In this document: positions 49,001-51,041 of the stretch, piece after piece | How the letters are laid out: the number at the start of each line of letters is the position of its first letter | How positions within the stretch are numbered: position 1 is the stretch's first letter | From: DATAXP01 sp036272935 | GTDB lineage: Bacteria > Planctomycetota > Planctomycetia > Pirellulales > PNKZ01 | Direction of reading: 5' to 3' | Assembly (NCBI GenBank): GCA_036272935.1 | Contig: DATAXP010000140.1 | Location: forward strand, 1 to 51,041 | Length of the DNA stretch: 51,041 nt | The notes under the pieces: model-generated | Seen by the model: the letters and a program-made list of their open reading frames with translations, nothing else | Told to the model about the DNA's origin: nothing | The model's database searches: none | Program-made: the position numbers and the translations under genes

Positions 49001-51041
49001 GGCGGCGTCGTTTACTTTTCGGCAAACAACGGCTCGACCGGCAATGAGCTATGGCGCAGCGACGGCACCACCGCCGGCACCTACCTGATCGAGGACATCG
49101 ATTCGGGCACCGCCAGCTCGAATCCCGCCAATCTCACGAACTTCAACGGGGTGCTATTTTTCGCCGCGAACGATGGCGCCCACGGCGCCGAGCTATGGCG
49201 CAGCGACGGGACCGTGGCCGGCACCTACATGGTCAAGGATATTGATTCAGGAAGCACCGCGTCGTCGCCGGCGAACTTCATCGTGATCGGCAGCCTGTTG
49301 TTCTTCGCCGCCAACGACGGCACCGACGGCATCGAGCTGTGGGAAACCGACGGTACGACGGCCGGCACCGTCATGGTCAAGGACATCAATTCCGGCTCGT
49401 CGAGCTCTTCGCCGGCAAATCTGACCAACGTCAACGGCACGCTGTTCTTTTCCGCGACCACCAGCGCCAACGGCACCGAACTGTGGAAAAGCGACGGCAC
49501 CGCGGCCGGCACCGTGATGGTCAAGGACATTAATCCCGGCACATCGAATTCGTCGCCGGCGAACCTCACAGCCATCGGCAGCGAGCTGTTCTTCACCGCC
49601 AACGATGGCACCGACGGCACCGAGCTGTGGAAGAGCGACGGCACCACGGCCGGCACCGTGATGGTCGACAATATCGATCCCGGCTCGGGCAGCTCTTCGC
49701 CGGGAAGTCTGGTGAACTTCAACGGCACCCTGTTCTTCAAAGCCACCGACGGCACCGACGGCGTCGAACTGTGGAAGAGCGATGGCACCGCGGCCGGCAC
49801 CGTGATGGTCGACGACATCAATTTCGGCTCGAGCGGCTCCTCAACGACCAACCTCACGGTTGTCGGCAACACACTGTACTTCACCGCGAACGACGGGTTC
49901 GATGGCACCGAGTTGTGGGAGACCGACGGGACGACCGACGGCACCGTGATGGTCGAAGACATCAATCCTGGTTCCGGCAGCTCCTCGCCGGCGAATTTGT
50001 TTGCTGTCGGTAACACTCTGTACTTCACTGCCACCGATGGCACGCACGGCATCGAACTCTGGCAGTCGCAAGGCACCACGGCCACGACGTTCATGACGGC
50101 CGACATCTTTCCCAGCGCATCGTCGGCCTCGATCGGCAACCTCACGAACGACAACGGATCGCTGTTCTTCTCGGCCATCGACGGCACACACGGCAACGAA
50201 CTTTGGGTGCTCGCGGCCGACCCCGCTCCGGCGACCACCGGCCTGTCGTCCGTCAACGTGCAGCAAGGGACCACGAGCAGCAACGTCAATCTCGCCCAAT
50301 CGTTCACCGACCATGCCGATCAACCGAACGGCCTGCTCTATACGATCGCCGGCGACACCAACCCGGCCTTGTTCAGCAGTCTTTCGATCAATCCCGAGAC
50401 CGGCGTGCTCACGATTCGCTACGCGCCCAATGCGTCGGGCGTTGCCACCCTCACCGTGCAGGCCACAAACACCAGTGGGGCTTCGACCCAGACAACACTC
50501 AGTGTGAACGTGCAGGCTGTGCCTACGGTGCTGGACGTGGCGTTATTGGGCGGTTCGGATTGGACGACAACGTACCTAGAGTACCTCGACACGCTGGGCT
50601 ACGGCAGCACGGTGGTTTCGGACCTCGGCTTCGCGTTAGGCTCGACTGGCAACTCCACCGACACGCTCCCCTGGACGGACTTGGACACGATCAACGTCCT
50701 GTTCAGCGACGACGTGAACGTCAGTAAAGACAGCCTTTCGCTTATCGGCTCCGGAGATACCGGCGTGCCGTCGCTGCCGATGATCACCGGCTTCAGCTAC
50801 AACAGCGCGACGCACGTGGCCACCTGGAACCTCTCGGCGCCCCTGCAATACAACCGCGATCTGATCAACCTGGCGGCCAGCTCGATCACCGACAAGAACG
50901 ACGGCATGGAACTCGACGGCGACGGCTCGGTCGGGACCGATGACAACGTCGAGTTCTACGTGCTGCCCGGTGACACGGCCAACCTGCAAACGGTCACAAT
51001 CACCGAAGCCCGCGCGGTGGTATTGTCCGCCGGTCTGTCGG
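43013..51041 (+). CDS. Giant secreted sedolisin-like (S53) protease with repeat arrays, 3' incomplete
   Basis: At least 2676 residues; the gene runs off the window. ATG 43013 gives the planctomycete motif LLFERLEARLLLTA near 20-33. The S53 catalytic domain spans about 65-445: E180 and D184 in AVEISLDVEWAHA, oxyanion D262 in SSGDDGAPSG, nucleophile S361 in IGGTSFSSPAWAAL, and the calcium loop region DITSGNNGYSAGTGYDLVTG. The normal 150-180-residue S53 pro-domain is missing. Ig-like domains follow to about 660, then PPC-type segments near 665-1220, a laminin-G/concanavalin-like insert, cadherin-like modules near 1300-1540 and 17 ELWxSDGT repeats near 1580-2400. The visible end resembles the region before a planctomycete dockerin-type tail. 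A surface protease or adhesin is inferred. Confidence 0.85.
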   Translation, partial: MVHRRCAAGREAAAPVVRVLLFERLEARLLLTAADQFEVIDPSQITADGTLAPNANYVASTYNGSTGADQATPDFVYLTSGNLPLVGSGAVGLTPVQIRHAYAIDQIYFSGGTIAGNGAGQTIAIVDAYDDPTIASDLHNFDLAFGIADPPSFLKVSQTGSTTNLPGTDPAGPGDSWAVEISLDVEWAHALAPGANILLVEANTNSNANLFAAESYAANYPGVSVVSNSWSEGEYSGETSNDSLFQTPAGHTGVTFLASSGDDGAPSGYPAYSPNVVAVGGTTLALSDLVYSSEVGWSGSGGGISSNETQPTYQKGVVTQSTTKRTAPDVSFDADPNSGVAIYDSWDLGSATPWEQIGGTSFSSPAWAALIAIADQGRVLEGLGTLDGATQTLPDLYALPSSDFHDITSGNNGYSAGTGYDLVTGRGSPIANLVINGLLSDTYFTATSVTAGNGSVVSTQPTDFVVQFSDAYAASSLQASDFMVNSIAASSFTVIAGTTSVTFHFNTSPVTSIGLQTIAIATSSVTRSSDSLGLTALSTTFRYDPHPLSVVSSSPASGGIVVLPLTALTLTFSEAYASSSVGTSDLVLSQGTVSSVINLTSTTVEYVLSGITQEGTLSVSMAAGAVTDSAGDPGQAFSATYTLDYTTLALPTAPTAVSPAGSLVYSDDEAGTIGYAGDADTFTLAMDAGHSIGVVLVSAAGLQASVSVGLGGSSTTVSASAAGQTVIVEPVATSAGTWSITVSGLSGTAGAYTLDVYLNTAIESEPYGGASDDTLGTAQNIGGSFTSLGGNATRGAVNGALASAADQDWYSFALSAGDSVSLGANVLVGSPLTLDLYDANGNHLATSTSPGGSGLSYLISSYTATNAGTYYVRVTGSGVATYSLVVTDDADLDDQNNETIATAQPILAAPISGTQQVLGAVVQPVIESFDSTSDLSNYTFTSTDTATISASAAHDGPYGLSMGSATEWMYRDDSSVQLAQGETFSVWVETGSSATDGRAYFGFGASATGSLSMVLGLNSDELILQDNSGYGFADIADAYQTWQANHWYKLQVTWGAGGAITGLLYDSDGVTLLNTITATDDSVTSGGVAFRSTASGYNFDTVTLGTNPSISTPTYSVQLAAGATLLVSTSTPGGGNGQPANTFDPEVLVYNSSGVLVASDDNSGSDGRNASLSYLVPNGTGGTYYLQVVSSPLTSSPTTGNYVLSVGGATLSSTFSVASSSVADGSDVATVPGSLTLKFSNPVLLTSITVGAVTVDGTEATGFTVVDGETLTFTLPTLADGTHTVAIAAGAIQSLQGASLAGYSETFTVDAPSTTGLADRSVAVNSTTVINLWSAFSDGLGAPSTLTFSVTGDSNPGLFSSVAVNNAAGTLTLVGAAGQLGAALLTVEATDLDGISTSASFDVYIVDAVNNAPTISASTTQTTLVNTPVEFSAWLGTSIIVADSDGNAGNEQLTLSVSHGTLSLDFTACLAGVTGNDSSSIIATGTLSALNTALEGLLFIPDSDFVGIAQLQITDNDEGNYGNGGAQQASQTILITVAPTPSVQMPLDINPTPASSSPANLLTLGSITFFTATDWVHGTELWKTDGTAAGTSMVADINPGVSNSSPSDFVIFNGELFFSANDGSDGTELWKSDGTAAGTVMVADVDPGSGSASPANLTVVGSTLFFTATDGPHGIELWRTDGTLSDTYIVKDIDSGSSSSSPANLTNVNGKLFFTATEATDGTELWTSDGTTAGTVMVKDIDSGSASSSPANLTAVGSTLYFTANDGTDGVELWKSDGTSTGTVMVKDINSGSGSSNPANLTSFNGKLYFSATTTANGTELWTSDGTSTGTVIVKDIRSGTSSSSPANFLVIGSTLYFTANDGTNGVELWKSDGTGTGTAIVANIDPGSASSSPANLRNVNGTLYFTATDGSDGVELWKSDGTSGGTTMVDDINPGSASSSPSGLVALGSQVIFAATNATTGTQLWASNGTSAGTALLDEINTGTASSTPTSLAVVGGVVYFSANNGSTGNELWRSDGTTAGTYLIEDIDSGTASSNPANLTNFNGVLFFAANDGAHGAELWRSDGTVAGTYMVKDIDSGSTASSPANFIVIGSLLFFAANDGTDGIELWETDGTTAGTVMVKDINSGSSSSSPANLTNVNGTLFFSATTSANGTELWKSDGTAAGTVMVKDINPGTSNSSPANLTAIGSELFFTANDGTDGTELWKSDGTTAGTVMVDNIDPGSGSSSPGSLVNFNGTLFFKATDGTDGVELWKSDGTAAGTVMVDDINFGSSGSSTTNLTVVGNTLYFTANDGFDGTELWETDGTTDGTVMVEDINPGSGSSSPANLFAVGNTLYFTATDGTHGIELWQSQGTTATTFMTADIFPSASSASIGNLTNDNGSLFFSAIDGTHGNELWVLAADPAPATTGLSSVNVQQGTTSSNVNLAQSFTDHADQPNGLLYTIAGDTNPALFSSLSINPETGVLTIRYAPNASGVATLTVQATNTSGASTQTTLSVNVQAVPTVLDVALLGGSDWTTTYLEYLDTLGYGSTVVSDLGFALGSTGNSTDTLPWTDLDTINVLFSDDVNVSKDSLSLIGSGDTGVPSLPMITGFSYNSATHVATWNLSAPLQYNRDLINLAASSITDKNDGMELDGDGSVGTDDNVEFYVLPGDTANLQTVTITEARAVVLSAGLS
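47750..50215 (+). repeat. Seventeen tandem ELWxSDGT repeats, period 144 bases
   Basis: Each 48-residue unit reads approximately ELWKSDGTAAGTVMVKDI then NPGSxSSSPANLT, followed by G(S/T)LYFTANDGTDG. I count 17 units, the first at about 47750, and a closing ELW at about 50198. The spacing is constant, which fits beta-propeller-like blades. Nucleotide identity between neighbouring units is high. Confidence 0.85.

Noticed and set aside
47750..50215. Regularly spaced repeats that might suggest a CRISPR array
   Set aside because: The period is 144 bases, the whole unit is repeated rather than only a short repeat, and the frame is open throughout, so it is a protein repeat.
47641..50323. Long minus-strand frames with VPSLFHSSVPS-type repeats
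   Set aside because: They are the reverse reading of the ELWxSDGT repeat array; repetition and codon bias of the plus-strand gene keep stops out of the antisense frame.

Overview
The window looks like a chromosomal segment of a Planctomycetota bacterium, most likely of the Pirellulales type. The evidence is high GC with scattered short operons on both strands, large surface proteins whose N-termini carry the planctomycete LExR-LL motif (FESLEGRRLLTG at 5251 and FERLEARLLLTA at 43013) instead of a classical signal peptide, small Cys-rich and Gly/Tyr-rich secreted proteins, and many dispersed hairpin repeats between genes. No rRNA, tRNA, CRISPR array or intact transposase gene was found.

Layout. 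1-1070 is a gene graveyard: a frameshifted tyrosine-recombinase N-terminus abuts an antisense fragment that looks like a Fic protein. 1089-10458 holds metabolic and surface genes: a Rieske oxygenase, a class I glutamine amidotransferase translationally coupled to a secreted SGNH-like protein, a beta-helix/cadherin-like giant, a Lys-rich small protein, a Gfo/Idh/MocA oxidoreductase and a zinc ribbon. 10518-18099 is on the minus strand apart from one degraded plus-strand ORF: glucan phosphorylase, recG, rnhA and a histidine kinase with a CxxCH sensor. 18280-22404 holds a DUF11-type envelope protein, a potassium-channel-like protein and a Gly/Tyr-rich exported protein.

22723-27999 (minus strand) is the most interesting locus. 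In transcription order it encodes a WXG100-like protein, a coiled-coil protein, a 75-residue helical-hairpin protein and a 1313-residue membrane-anchored FtsK/SpoIIIE (EccC/EssC-like) ATPase with three ATPase-like modules, of which only the middle one keeps a Walker A. I read it as a minimal planctomycete type VII (ESX-like) secretion system with an unusual ATPase architecture. This is inference from sequence pattern; no EccB, EccD, EccE or MycP homologue is visible here.

28604-31357 carries a dienoyl-CoA-reductase-like SDR, a Cys-rich secreted protein with its own terminator, and a cupin. 31574-42636 is a type II secretion / type IV pilus machine: lipoprotein secretin, major pseudopilin (with promoter and terminator), a PilM-PilN fusion resembling GspL, PilO/GspM, PilP/GspC, the ATPase, a PilZ protein, the inner-membrane platform and four minor pseudopilins, mostly joined by 4-base ATGA or 1-base TGATG overlaps. 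One pseudopilin has a 66-residue leader encoded largely by a dispersed hairpin repeat. 43013 to the window end is an incomplete giant gene: a sedolisin (S53) protease domain followed by Ig-like, PPC and cadherin-like modules and 17 ELWxSDGT repeats.

A theme across the window is dispersed palindromic repeats that have entered or abut coding sequences: the pseudopilin leader, the C-terminus of the coiled-coil secretion gene, and a heptamer array just upstream of the FtsK gene.
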